A stretch of DNA of 64,000 bases from Ophiura sarsii (taxonomy: Eukaryota > Echinodermata > Ophiuroidea > Amphilepidida > Ophiuridae): assembly GCA_035610835.1 (NCBI GenBank), contig CM069459.1:24567636-24631635 (forward strand). Reading direction: 5' to 3'. Below the pieces are notes generated by a model. It made no database searches, was not told where the DNA came from, and worked only from the letters and a program-made list of their open reading frames with translations. Positions 32,041 through 44,622 of this stretch are shown here, in pieces. The translations under genes were made by a program, and so were the position numbers. Each line of letters begins with the position of its first letter. Position 1 is the first letter of the stretch.

Positions 32041-32691
32041 CCTTTTTTCTGCGCATATGATAGCCTGCCTGGGCACGGCTGGAGATAGACTGGGGTACAA
32101 CGTGCTACCGGCCCGTGTTAAAGTAGTATTTTGTAGCATTCAGAGCCATAAGGGTTAATTGAACATGAAAACAGTTGTCTTATAACCCTAAATACCACAC
32201 AAACCATAAGTACTTGTGGATATATGTAATACTTAAACATGATTTCATCCATATTCTTTAAATATCAAATTTGATCTTAACTCCAGAACTCATCTCCCCT
32301 TTTCTCATTGTGTCAGTTAATTTCTGCTCCAATTATTAACAGCCTTGTAACATTTTAAACTTATGACTTATAAAACTTGACATTTTGCCCGTTAACTTGC
32401 CCTAAATTTAATGATTTTTTGCTCCCATTGAAAAACCAAATGTAGTATCTTCTCAATTCCAAACCAGTTGATAATGTTGGTTTTCAAACCAACAGAGGGC
32501 GATATTCACTTTAATGATCTGGCACCAGATAAGGGTAGTCATGATGATTCATAAATGAAATTGCTATTTGCTGCAAAGCCATACCGTATTGTTTGTTACC
32601 TCAAAAATAGCTTAAATCGATGTTACAGCAAGGAAGGTACATATTTAAATCTTCTCTAATAAAAAAAACCCTGTTATGTAACTCAGCAAGC

Positions 32692-32936
32692 TTAACACTT
32701 TCCATGCAGCAGCCAGCTGCAGACGACATTCCAATATTTCACAAAATGTTTTAAAAATGTCAAAATTGTTGAATGTCCTTACCATATTTGGAATCACCAT
32801 GGGAAATGCATTAAAACAAGTACAAACATGCATAGTATTGGCCCAGTAATCCTTGAGATAGACCCTGAAAGTTGAGAGACGTTTCTAAAAATTCTGTTTT
32901 GTATGGTAAAACTTAGAGCCGCGTGGAAAGCGTTAA
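32692..32936. mobile_element. MITE family C, copy 3
   Basis: TTAACACTTTCCATGCAGC to GCCGCGTGGAAAGCGTTAA, with cagtaatccttgagatagac inside, in the orientation of copy 2. Confidence 0.85.
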
Positions 32937-33432
32937 GCGATAATTTTATAAAACTCACATTTATTGGTTGGTTCTTACTCTGCTGCCAGTAAATAGTATA
33001 GAGTCTATCATGTTGTTGGAACATTATCTGTGAAGCATCTGCATTCTTGTGACATTAGTCAGCATTGATGTATGTTTAAGTAAGATAGCTGACCCATTGG
33101 ATCATCCTTTCAGCCAATGTCCTTACTATAACTTTGCAGCTTTAATCAGTGGTAGATATCAATTGAAGAACCTATAGAGGACAAATGTTGAATAATAACA
33201 ATTTGAAACGTTTATAGCTGTCTTTGTTGATGGATATTTTTAAGTTTGATAATTTAAAGACATTTTTACTTCAAACATGAATTTCAATGTTTTCATAATT
33301 CTAATTATGGTCCGATGAAAGCTCTTTTGCATTTTGCATATCGTTTGTGTAACAAATGTTTTTAACCCTAACTCTACCCCAACTTTTTCCAGCATTTTTT
33401 CTTCAACATGGAAAATCGACCAAAATATCCCC

Positions 33433-33502
33433 CCGATCCCCCGGGATTTGATCCAGGGACCTCTCGCACCAGAGGCGAAGAATTCCCCACTACACCATGG
33501 CT
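33433..33502 (-). ncRNA. tRNA-like sequence, probably a pseudogene
   Basis: The minus strand has CCATGGTGTAGTGGGGAATTC (A box), a pairing anticodon arm (TCGC CTCTGGT GCGA, anticodon CTG) and B box GGATCAAATCC. The D arm is shortened and the acceptor ends do not pair. It resembles tRNA-Gln but is likely inactive. Confidence 0.4.
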
Positions 33503-33810
33503 GTCAGGCTAGTTTGCGCAGTATATTGTGCAAACTATATGGGTCCATTTTTTCATCAAAAAACTTCCACGCCGGGTGGTACCAACGTGCCCAGTCGTGG
33601 TACTTTGGGGTATATGGTAGAGTTAGGGTTAATATGCATTTTTGATCATGATTATGTTATCACTTCCAAAAAAACACTAAAAGAATCAACATCTGTGAAC
33701 CATTTCAGAAACCAACTTTAGAAAAAAACTCATCCAAAAATGTATGTCTTGTCTTGTTTAAGCCATTATCAGATTTTGTTTTCTTCATGCATTAAATATG
33801 TATCATGTAT

Positions 33811-34110
33811 TGTATTGTATTGTATTTAAAGGGGGTAGGCTATTTACAGGCCTTACTAACCTGCCAGCCTACTCCTCCATACGCTTTTGTTTGTTTCTAA
33901 GTTATACATTTTTCGATGTAGTGTTTTTTTATGGATATAAAAAAGTTTGATTATCATATGGATATAGCTTGGGATATAGCTTTGAGCAGCTGTATAACCT
34001 TTGGTTGCAATCAAAGACTCACAAAATGTAGAGAGAGGTTTAAACCATTTAGACTCTTTGATAACTTTCAATGAATAAGTGATAAACATGTAAAGCATTT
34101 TAGTGAGCAC
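33811..34110 (-). mobile_element. Possible retroelement 3' end with (TACAA)n tail
   Basis: A minus-strand open frame of 84 codons (33856-34110, ending NKSVWRSRLAG) stops shortly before a (TACAA)n tract at about 33811-33828. A frame next to a short-unit tail resembles a LINE 3' end, but I do not recognise the protein. Confidence 0.25.
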
Positions 34111-34186
34111 ATTTGTGATAAAAACCTACGTTGGCCTATTTATAGCCAAATTAATGACATGTTATCAGAACTTAAAAATACATATA

Positions 34187-34252
34187 AGGACTCGGGACTC
34201 ACCAGTAAGGACTCGGACTCGGACTCGGGTATGGTAGACTCGACTCCAACAC
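34187..34252. repeat. GGACTC simple repeat
   Basis: aggactcggactcggactcg, imperfect hexamer repeat with actcgggactcacc on its left. Confidence 0.7.
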
Positions 34253-34691
34253 TGATACTCACCTATTTTAACAACTCTACAGCCCTGCAGCCATGAAGTG
34301 TGCAGCCCTTTTATGGCAAAAGAATGTATCTTATATGTAGTTTTCTAACAGTATACTTCCTTTTACCATGATCAAAGTTAGCTTTTTTCTCCATAAATCA
34401 AGTAGTGGTAAAAGGCAGTATATTACTTTTATTGTCTTTACAAGTTGCAACCTTTTCCTAAGTGAGGGTTATTGAACCAAGTCAACACAATCATGTTAAA
34501 AGGAAGTATATCATTAGGAAAGTACATATAAGATACATGCTTTTGCCATAAAAGGGCTGTGTGGGTCTTGTTGCTTTTGAAGCAGGCACTTCTGTGACGA
34601 AACACTATGGACTGAGTTTTTCTTCTCATCTGAAAAAGGAAGAACATATTTAAGCAGTCAAGAAATGAAAGCAACCTATCAGTCTGAGAGG

Positions 34692-35120
34692 CAAGGCTCA
34701 AGATAAGCGGGCGCTGGGCAATTTTTACCCCTCGGTCCTCCTGCCATAGCGCCCGGTAATGCTAAAAAATTAACAACCGAGCGCTGATATTTTACCCAAA
34801 CCAGCGCCCGTTGACGATCGGGAAGCTTGCCCAAGACATCGACTTTTGAATTGCCAATGTTGCCATGCTGGATATTTTGTTTCAAATCTGAGTCGAATAT
34901 GTTATTTGGAAGTTTCCACATTTCATAACAGCCAAATTTTAGCACAAAAATACTCATTTAACTGAACAAAAGATGTATGCCCTTAAAGCTTATTTGAATT
35001 AATAAAAAGTTAGCTCCCGGTAGACTGAAAGTAGCTCCTGGTTTTCAATAAATCCCATGATCCGGGCGCTACTTTTGAAAAAAAGTAGCTCCCGGTAAAA
35101 AACTGTTATCTTGAGCCTTG
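34692..35120. mobile_element. Non-autonomous hAT-like element with 8-bp target duplication
   Basis: Terminal repeats CAAGGCTCAAGATAA and TTATCTTGAGCCTTG. Exact 8-bp duplications CTGAGAGG lie at 34684-34691 and 35121-35128. Subterminal words gcgggcgctggg / gcgctgat and agtagctcccgg repeat near the ends. CARGG-type ends with an 8-bp duplication fit the hAT superfamily. There is no transposase. Confidence 0.85.
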
Positions 35121-35189
35121 CTGAGAGGCACATAGATGACAGTGGCTTGCCACAGAGTCATTTGCCATATTGAGCAGAAATAAGCCTGG

Positions 35190-35599
35190 CATAGGTCACG
35201 GCTGTTTGACTGTCCGCTTTATAACTGAAATTATGGGATAAAAAATAATTACATAGTGGCCTCGTTATGGTTTGACCTGATTTAGGTAGCGCTAATATAT
35301 ACGAGTATACGGTGAAAATTTCAAGAAAATAGTTTGAGCCCTTTTTAAAATTATCGGCATTTTCTACTTGACACACATTTTACATGTAACTCTATGGGAA
35401 ATGTGGCCGATGAGTAAATATTAATATTCAAAGCTCTATTTCTCAGAAATGGCACCAACAAATGTTCTAAAATTTCTACGAAAGATGGCCAGTATATTCA
35501 GGTACTTGAATCAGTTAAAACCAGAACCGGGCCAGCAAGTTACGGTGTTCTCAGACTAAATCGGACAAATTATGTGGGATCAAACAGCCGTGAGGTATG
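35190..35599. mobile_element. Inverted-repeat element (CATAGGTCACGGCTGTTTGA ends)
   Basis: CATAGGTCACGGCTGTTTGAC on the left faces ATCAAACAGCCGTGAGGTATG on the right. The 410-bp body has no coding signal. Confidence 0.7.
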
Positions 35600-36229
35600 A
35601 TACAAATGGAACAAAATATGCAGTCCATACGGGGACTACTACAAAGAAAGGTCTGTCGCACATACATTTGGGAAAATAGCTATGCGATATGCGATTTTTT
35701 TTATTATTGATTTTCTTATAAAAATACCTATGCTAAATGCGGAAATTCTTTTTTTATCATGTTTTTGGCCTACTTCTTTCTCTTTTCCCCCCCCTTTTTG
35801 GTGGGAAATACCCAAAATTGGGCTCATCGAGTACGGTTATGCGGCAAAAGTGGCTCCACATACTTAATGCGTGGGGTATATGAGACAGATCTTTTTTTCT
35901 TGGCCTTATAGGCTCCCACAAGTTTTGAGATATTGATTGGGATTTAGGATGGTCTACATTTTACAGTTGTAAAGAGACCTTCCATGTTTGGGACTAGCGG
36001 CCATCTTGGAGGTACCACTAAACTCTGTTCAAGAAACTCTTGGCTAAAATGCAATTATTTGCCCAAATAATATTAACATTTCAAGTAGAGGTTATACTAA
36101 TTTGGAGGTCATTCACCAGGTTGTATTGAATGAGGAGGGTTGTGAGTCCGAACCATACTGCAAACACCAATGTGCTGGCAGCTAATTCAAAACATGGATG
36201 GTCTCTAGAGAGTGTATGCACTAAACCAA

Positions 36230-36605
36230 GCGGAACGGTATAACAATGGATTCGGGCAGCCATTATGGAGATAAAGGCTACAGAGAGTATGCAATGCTAC
36301 ATCACTATGTCCTCATTTGAACTGTGCCTCCAAGATGGATTCCACGGAACAATATGATTTGGACAGTTCAGATCCCATGGAGGGGGAAATTTAGTTGTCA
36401 ATCCGAATACGTGACTAGCCTATACCTCCATAATGGCTGCCCGATCCATTGTTATACCGGTCCTGGTTGGTTCATTGCATACCCTCTATAGTCACATATT
36501 CGGAATGACAATTAAATTTCCCACTCCATGTGCTCTGAACTGATCAAATCATATTGTTCCATGGAATCCATCTTGGAGTCCCAGTTCAAATGAAGACATA
36601 GTGAT
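36230..36605. repeat. Two interleaved inverted repeats
   Basis: Arm 1, ggtataacaatggattcggg (about 36236), returns inverted at about 36440-36460. Arm 2, ctatgtcctcatttgaactg … ccaagatggattcca … gacagttcagatcc (about 36304-36418), returns inverted at about 36490-36603. Because the arms alternate (1,2,1',2'), the two hairpins cannot both form in full. Confidence 0.8.
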
Positions 36606-36722
36606 GTAGTAATTATGCCTGAGACCAATATACTTAAAGTCCTAAAGGGATCAGCAGCAAGACTCCCAGCTATTCATCCCACTGTTCAACGTCCAGTACA
36701 GTGGCATATTGTTATGATAAAT

Positions 36723-36859
36723 ATCGATACTCACCATTCAGTTCAATTTGTAGCACGACCTCATTATTTGAGTTAGCGCGCTATTTTGAATCCAGTGTTA
36801 TTCACACGAGTATTACAATTTTCAATTCCAACAAATTCAACTAAATGGTGAGTATCGAT
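36723..36859. mobile_element. 137-bp MITE-like hairpin (ATCGATACTCACCATTCAGTT ends)
   Basis: ATCGATACTCACCATTCAGTT with caatttgt faces acaaattcaac and TAAATGGTGAGTATCGAT. The arms are about 30 bp. Confidence 0.75.
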
Positions 36860-37497
36860 TGGCCATAGGACAATTATTTTTGCAATGTCGATGAAAATCC
36901 AATGGGAAGTTATGGTACTATGTAGCGAAGCTCACCCCTCCCCTTCGAGAGGGTGTCACTTCCCAAAATAGATTATGACAAAGAAACACTCGCCATGTTA
37001 CTGTGGATTTTTTTAATATTCAAACTCCCATCTAAGAGTTAGTCATTTTATTTCAGTTAACCTGCACATATATACACATTTAGGCCAAGTCAAAAATAAT
37101 CATGTTTAGCATTCTTGCTTATTTATCAACTTTTCAGTTGAAGATATAAATAAATAAACATTATATATCAGCACTAGTTCCATAGTTTTAAAGACCATTC
37201 TCTTCCAAAAGTGTGTGTACTCTGTTCAGAGAATCACAAATTATGCAAATTCACATTAAAATAGATTGGCCCTTTTATTTAAATACCTGTATGCTAAACA
37301 TGATCTTTCGTTTCATTGGCCTTATATTGCCATGGAGCCTATAGTATGCTGTCTGCTATGCATTCTATGCATTCTATGCATTCTATTCACAATTCTATGT
37401 TATTTACACCTTTCACAATCATTCATCAATATATATGTACAGATGAGTATTACAAACTGCATAATGCATAAGGATGCATATTTTGCATAATGGATAC
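36860..37497. other. No gene recognised
   Basis: It includes a small tctatgcat repeat at about 37355-37385. No exon was recognised. Confidence 0.3.
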
Positions 37498-37702
37498 TAT
37501 TCACTGTGAAGAGGTATTTTTCTCGCGATTAATTTTTCGCGCTTTGCCGATTTTTAACAGTTCAGCTTATTTTTAAATTCAAGATTTGTAGCTTCATCAC
37601 ATAGACCTATACGCAATAGAAATATATTTGTGTGTTACAATTTACAAGTAGCTACTTTGAGCGTGAAAATAAGTGTAGCATGAAAATTCCCATTTTGTAT
37701 AG
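37498..37702. mobile_element. MITE family D, copy 2 (degenerate)
   Basis: It shares ctcgcgattaatttttcgcg, gatttttaacagttc, gatttgtagcttcatcacat and gcgtgaaaataagtgtagc with the copy at 48153. The terminal TACTG is mutated. Confidence 0.65.
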
Positions 37703-38172
37703 AGTTATGTGCAACATACATGTACTACAATGTTAGAAAAAAGTGTTCAAACACTTTGTAAGTGTAATGTAAAGAGTTCCCCCTTCATCCCTGATCAATG
37801 TTGAATCCCATAATTTGCCCACCATCAGCACAGGGCATCGCAACATTGATCGGTGGGGAAGGGGGATGGATATGAGTAAGGGGATACTTCAGGCTACCAG
37901 AAACAAGTTCCGTTTGTGTATGTGACTCAAATAGCTTGCCTGTTATGGTCCAATAAGCATGGCAATTAGGGTCAGTGTTCGAACACCTTTTTCTATGATT
38001 GTAGGTACGTATAGAGCGCAGTGTTGTGGCTAATTAGGTTGATGACTTGACTTAAATTTACATCACAATTTATCATGACTTGACTCGAGTTGGACTAAGA
38101 AATTCACCATTTATATATCTCATTAAAGTCACCATTTAGTCATCATTTATGATTTAAGTCATCATTTATGAC

Positions 38173-40019
38173 ATAGGCGTAGCCAGGATTATTTTATCCG
38201 GGGGGCACTGAGGCTCGGATCCCAAAAGTGGGTGGCCCCAAAAACTGAATTTGATAAGGTACCATCCAAGCGGTGCGCAGCACTGCCCTCCGAGCTATGC
38301 TCGGACAGGGGGTGTCTGAGGAGGGATGTGCCCCCCTCAGAAGTAGAAAAAAATTCAATTTTGGAACTCATTTGGTGCGATCTGGTGTATACTTTTGACC
38401 AACATTTTATCGAAAAGCCACCTCTTCATTTCCAATAAATATTTTGTTTTTAATCAAAGCACGAAAGAAGTTGAGCATTATACTGATATATTCTTGATTT
38501 AAGTATAGAATGGTTCAAAAGCTCGAACAGGGGAAGACTGAGGAGGGATGTTCCCCCTCAGAATTGGATTTTTTTTTCAATTTTCGAACTCATTTGGTGC
38601 GATCTGGTGTATACTTTTGACCAACATTTTATCGAAAAGCCACCTCTTCATTTCTAATAAATATTTTGTTTTTTATCAATGCACGAAAGAAGTTGAGCAT
38701 AATTATACTAATATATTCTATATATTTGCTACATATTGCTGGCAATAAAAACATTTTCTTTTGGGTAATTCTATCTTCTTTTTTGTACGTTTTATGAATA
38801 TCAAAATCTTAATTTTATAGAAAACTAAAGCTGCAAATCAATATCATATATTTTTGAAATTATTATTAATCAGATACCTATAAATTGACGAAGTTAAGAA
38901 AAAAGTGACCTCATACCTTAACAGGCGCGCGTAGCGCGCGAAAAATTTGTTATTTCACAGTTTGCTATGATTGAGGCTTGCATGCATTGCCTTTATAAAA
39001 GTTTCATAAAGATAAAGTTAATGTTTGAAGTCACATTAGCGCGTAGCGCACAATATTTGATACTAATTATGAAGCTAAATGTAATGTTTGAAAGTTCATG
39101 CGAGCTTAGCGCGCAAAATTGCATATTTTACACTAATTTTGTCATAATTGAGCGACTTTTTTCGCTGATAACAAGCTTCTGAAAAGAAATGTAAATATTT
39201 TGAGGTTCTAAAACATCCACCCACCCTTCACCCACCCGCTCGGCCCTCGGGCTCACCCGAAACGGACAACAAGAAATGAAGTCACATAATGACTGGTCCC
39301 AAGTCTTATCGTTTGGGGCATGTGCGCGCGTAGCGCGCAATTTTGTTTGCTATTCTACATATTTTGCCAATTTTCGCTGGTTCAAGCTTTTAAGCTTTTA
39401 AAAAAACTAAAGCAAATATTTCGAGGCACATGAGCAAAACGCGCGAAATATTGGCTTCTCAACACTAACTAATGTTTTCATGATCGAGATACATTTTGTC
39501 TTAAAATTAGATTCCAAAATTAAAGTTAACGTTCATGTCACGTGCGCGCATAGCGCGCGAATTTTTGGGGGCTATTTTACATAAATTGTGCCGCGATTGA
39601 GATACCAACCACGCAAAATTGACTTCTTTACATTAATTTTTGCCAAGATTGAGATACATTGTTGCTTCTATTAAAATGTCACTTTTTTATTTTACGAAAA
39701 CCCCTGGCTTCTTTATACTTATTTGCCACATTTGAGATATATTTTGGCCTTATGACACGGCTTTTATTGTTAAATGTTTTGCTATTTTACCCGGTTTTGC
39801 TAGGATTGAGGTACATTTTGGCTTCAAACTATCTTCTTAATTTGCAATGAATTTATTTTTGGGGGAAGGGGCACATACAACGAAAAATGCTATCTTTGTA
39901 TTTGAACGTCATAATTTAACTATGATTTCTCTATATCAAAATTGAGGCGACAATGGCAAAATTGGGTGACAGGGGAGAAGGAGCGGTCGGCCCCTTCTTA
40001 ACCCTCTGGCTACGCCATT
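38173..40019. mobile_element. 1.85-kb inverted-repeat element (ATAGGCGTAGCCAG ends)
   Basis: ATAGGCGTAGCCAGG faces CTCTGGCTACGCCATTA. A ~180-bp segment (gaggagggatgtgcccccct … aaaagccacctcttcatttc) is duplicated at 38318-38450 and 38538-38690. From about 38925 on, (G)CGCGTAGCGCGC recurs. No transposase frame was seen. Confidence 0.65.
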
Positions 40020-40260
40020 ATTGCCTTGATATGCCGGGATCTGTGCCGGGAACGTACAAAATAAGGGGTGGGGCATGGAAACTTACTATGTAACAAATAA
40101 AGAACTCTATTATACCCTCTACTATTTCTCTTTTCTTTCTTCCTTTTTCTCCTTTTTCTTCCTTTTTCTTCTTCTTCTCCTTTTTTTTTTTTTTTTGGTG
40201 CCAGGGACCCGGGGGGCACATGCCCCCCAGGCCCCCCCTGGCTCCGCCAATGTATGATAA
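40020..40260. mobile_element. TE fragment with poly-pyrimidine tract
   Basis: atgccgggatctgtgccggg at the left and ccaggccccccctggctccg at the right look like ends of a further low-complexity element. Between them is a long TTTCTTCC-type tract (40126-40196). Open frames rich in Lys/Glu here come from that tract. Confidence 0.4.
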
Positions 40261-40404
40261 CAGGACTTATGCCTTGACCTATTTCTTAAGTAATTTACGA
40301 TGATTTGATTCAAGTCTGGTTTAAGTTACCCTTCACTGTGAATTAGGTGCTAAAGTAACCAATTCTCAAGAAAATCTGACATTTAAACTGATTATTAGTT
40401 ATTA

Positions 40405-40658
40405 TTAACACTTTCCACGCGGCAGGCAGCTGCAGAAAACATTCCAAAATATTTCAAAAATGTTTCAAAAATGTAAAAATTGTTGAATTTCATTACCATA
40501 TTTGGAATCACCATGAGAAATGCATTGAAATAAGTACAAACATGCCTAGTATTGGTCCAGTAATCCTTGAGATAGACCCTGAAAGTTTGGAAAGATTTCT
40601 GAAAATCATGTTTTGTATAGGCCTATTGGTAAAATTTACAGCTGCGTGGAAAGTGTTA
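40405..40658. mobile_element. MITE family C, copy 4
   Basis: TTAACACTTTCCACGCGGC to CTGCGTGGAAAGTGTTAA, same orientation as copy 3. Confidence 0.85.
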
Positions 40659-41469
40659 AGCAGGCCTAACTGCTTTGCCTTAACTTGATATTATTCAAAG
40701 AGACTATTTGACCAAGCCCTCACCTTGGTTACGACACTGATCGGGCACATCAATAAGATATCCATTCTAACAATAATTTACCATTATGCATTATGCATTT
40801 TGCGCTTGCTTTCTACAGCCTAACAAATCACCCGATTGCTGTACATTGCAGTTACATACATTATTAAGCAATATCCAGATTTCTAACCCATGATGTCACT
40901 TAAACTCCAATCATGGAATAAAGGTGTCTGAATTCCACAACCTGCATTTGGTTCACAGTGTTTTTCCATTCAAGGGGCGGCTAAGTAGATATTGCAATTA
41001 TTATAATATAACTATGAAAGCATATCTGTACTTAAATGCAAAAAGTTTCAAATGGAATGAGCACCAAATACAAATGTGGTAGTCTCCTTCCCAACACGAA
41101 AAATGAACATTATTTATAGGCCTATCACATTTCAAAACTCCTTTGAAATACTGCTGTTTCCACAATTCTTTGAAAAAGGCGTAAAATCATGATAAACATA
41201 TTATATTGTTAAATCAAGATAAACAATGCATCAAAATCAACATCACACAAAACCATGATGAACAATGAACGCAATTTCAACTGTCTACTTAATTTTTGTA
41301 TGCAGTTAGCAATTAATTTCATAATAAAATAAATTTGCTTTGTGCAACATATAATACAACGTGCAAAATACAAAATATCAGTTACTCAAAATATAATTGT
41401 GACTGGATTTGTCTGCAAATAATTCAAATCCAACATACACTCTTAAAACAGTAATTAAGTCAATTTGGG
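40659..41469. other. No gene recognised
   Basis: AT-rich, no exon, domain or repeat recognised. Confidence 0.3.
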
Positions 41470-41951
41470 TTAAAGCAATATTATGCGATCTTTTACCAAT
41501 TTTTACACACACATTTTCTCTCTCTTATAATGACCATCGGGAAAGATGTTCTTGGACACATAGATCTATCTTGAATATATTTTCCGTAAAAACAAACACA
41601 AACTTTACTAAATAATGTTTTTGATTTTCACCATAAAGCATTCTGCACTATTGTGTTCACTTGTGTACAGTTGCGATCGTAGCCGGAAACACTGTAAACG
41701 ACGTTAACACAGTGTCAAACAGTGAAATCCTATTCTTTTTACGAACGGAAAAAACACACCAGAAAATAAACTATCGCGTTAACCCGACAACTTATTTTCA
41801 AAATTTGATATTTGAAGAAATCAAGAAACACATTGCTCTGTCAATTAGAGGATATTTTAGTTCAGTAATTTGAAAAACAAAATTGCATTTAGAGGAAAAA
41901 ATTCAAAGATAGAGGGTGTTCCATGAAAAAGATCGCATACTATGCCTTTAA
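41470..41951. mobile_element. MITE family A-related element, diverged
   Basis: TTAAAGCAATATTATGCGATC faces GATCGCATACTATGCCTTTAA. Only the ends resemble family A; the 480-bp inside differs, so it may be a relative using the same transposase. Confidence 0.65.
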
Positions 41952-42161
41952 CTGAGGTTTGCTAAATCAGATATAATAAGGGGAGGCACTCATATTGAAA
42001 GTTTGATTAGGTAAATGGTTCATGGAGGACCTACTTCCCTCTGCTTTCTTAGTTTGCTGTAAATCTGAAGACCCCCTGTTTTGCTTTGAACTCATGAACA
42101 TTTTGAGTTCTCATTATACATTCAGATTTTGCCTTTAACCTTAACGATCAGATGGGCTATC

Positions 42162-42408
42162 TTAACACTTTCCACATGGCAGGCATCTGCAAAGACGACA
42201 TTCCAAAAATTCACAAATGTTTCAAAAATTTCACAATTAATGAATTTCATTATCATACATGGAATCACCATGAGAAATGCATTGAAATAAGTACAAACAT
42301 TCCTAGTATTGGTTCAGTAATCCTTGAGATAGACCTTTAAGGTTGGGAAAGGTTTCTGAAAAATCTGTTTTGTAATGGTAAAACTAATAGCTGCGTGGAA
42401 AGTGTTAG
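42162..42408. mobile_element. MITE family C, copy 5
   Basis: TTAACACTTTCCACATGGC to CTGCGTGGAAAGTGTTAG, with the last base of the right TTAA changed. Confidence 0.85.
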
Positions 42409-42718
42409 GATTTTCAGAGCTGACTCCTTGGCTCCCTTATGTAAGGCGGAACTGACCAATTTTCAACACATACTTGAGTCTGATAAGGTCTCTGAATATC
42501 TAATGGTGATGGGTCGAAACTAAGCTAAAATATCCAACGGCTGGGGCAATACCTGAGCAATTTGGGCACCGAAAATCCTGTACTAAAATAAAAATTGCTG
42601 TTATAAATGAGTGTCAAATTCTTGTTGACTTTCCTCCACACCTTGTAGGTAGGTGGAGCATTTGCATACACACCCTTAAGATCATACAAAGGTTTGGGTA
42701 AGAGACTATGTTAGCTCT

Positions 42719-42915
42719 ATAGTTCAGTCAGTTCCAAATTGGCGAAACCTGTTTACAGCAGCGAATGAATTCAGAAGAGAATCGCGCGCAAAACTCTCGC
42801 ATGGCGCAAAATGGCGTGCAATGTCACGGTGTCATATGCTTATATACTTGGATAACTTTTGAGTGCAGATAGATAACAACCGAATATGTCTTGCCAATTT
42901 GGAACTGATTGAATA
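42719..42915. mobile_element. Inverted-repeat family R, copy 1
   Basis: AGTTCAGTCAGTTCCAAATTGG faces CCAATTTGGAACTGATTGAA, with gataacaaccgaatatgtct inside. The same ends occur at 53461-53904. Confidence 0.75.
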
Positions 42916-43565
42916 GTGAGACTCAAACCCACAACCTTTAGTAGATTTTGAGTCAAGGCAAGCATGTTATTCAATATTTTCTCAATAGGAATTTTATGCA
43001 ATTTTTTTGTCCAATGAAATACCAATTGCACTAAATGAAAGAACCACTTAATAATGCCAGTGGTCAGCGACCTATGCCACATAAATTACACTTTTGTTAC
43101 ATTTTAGGCTAATAAGGATTAACAATTATTTTATTTTTCAAAAAAATAATGTAGACTCAATCATATTTACATAACTAAAATAAAGCTTTCATATTCGTTG
43201 CTGTTGAGAAATATAAAATATTTGAAATGAATAGTATTCATATGAAATGAAAGAACAGCAACAGACACTGAATGAATCTGTATATAATAAAAATTAAAAA
43301 AAATCCACTTTAACCTCAACTTCTGAAATATTATACAATTAAAATAAACAAACAATAACAGCTGAAGATGAAAGTAAGGTTACATATAATACACACCCAT
43401 CTTCTTATGCCTGGCATTACAGTTACTCGACTACCAGTACCTACACAGATATTGTATGCTAGTACCTGTATGGGAACTGTACAGTACCTGTGTGTTACAA
43501 CCAAAGTAGCCACACACAGCAGCAGAGTTACTGGTCCTGTGCAGCTACTTTGCCAGTACTTTAGC

Positions 43566-43868
43566 AGTACCCGGGGAGGGGGAGGGGGGTACTTAGTGGA
43601 TATGAGGTTACCAGGATGTGCCGCGAAATAGGGTCCCATTTTTCACCCTCTGGTAAATGGATGACCCCTTTCCAGAGCCATATTTAGTAAAATTATGGGT
43701 CTAAATTCCTAAATTTGGCTGTTTTTCGCCAAAATGTTAGCAAAATCTGTCAAATAAATAGAAAAATTATGGATTTCTGGTAAAAACATGGGTCCATTTT
43801 CTCCCCAAAATTGGCAAATGTTTGGGTCAATTTTCATTTTGGCTGGCGGCACATCCCCCACCACACCC
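43566..43868. mobile_element. Inverted element family M, copy 1
   Basis: It runs from gggggtacttagtggatatg and gaggttaccaggatgtgccg to ggctggcggcacatccccca. It matches 54540-54835 in the opposite orientation (gggatgtgccgccagcaaaa … cctcatatccactaagtgc). It sits inside a block of GTACCTGTA-like words (43425-43985), which it splits. Confidence 0.75.
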
Positions 43869-44622
43869 GAGCAGCACCCATACTTGTACTAGGCATACAG
43901 TCTCATCAGTCAGTACTTTAACAGTACCCATACAGGTACAGGGTATACAGTACCCATAAAGGTACAAGCAGCAGAGACAAACCATGATGCCGGGGTATAA
44001 GAACATGACTGTGTAGTGTAGGCCTCGTATTATGTTTGTTCTTCTGGTTTGAACTTACAAAAGTCATAATGCCTCACTATTCTTGTTCAGGGGGTCCATT
44101 TTAAGATGTAAACACACACATATTGGGTTTAAGGTATATTTAAAAGTCCTTAGACTTGTGTAATACCTCTATTTTATGATCACTATTAAATTTATCCCCA
44201 CCCCCAGGTTACAAATTCAAAAAGGGCATTGTACAAATTTTCACACAAACTCACAACGAAAATCATCGGTTTTGCTACGGAAAGTCATCAGCATCTGAAA
44301 ATAAATACTTTCGTTTTTACAAAAGACAAAAAAAAAATGCCTTTGTTTTAAAAAACATAAAATACATGATACAGTCATTATAAATATGTCTAATATATAT
44401 TTAAGGGCATCTAATAAAAATAAATACTCTATGAAATATATAAGAATGTATATCTAAATCAGCACATTGCGTAGATGTTATTCATAAAATAAAAGCAACT
44501 ATTTGGTTCATTAGACGTTGCACATGGTGACCAATAGAGGGCAGTATTCTATCACAGAATCAATCAAAAATCTAGCACAAAGTCGTTGTCGAAATGTTAC
44601 CAACCGTGGATCGCCCACTTAA

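Noticed and set aside
40010..40257. Lys/Glu-rich or Phe/Ser-rich small proteins
   Set aside because: They are translations of a TTTCTTCC tract in six frames.
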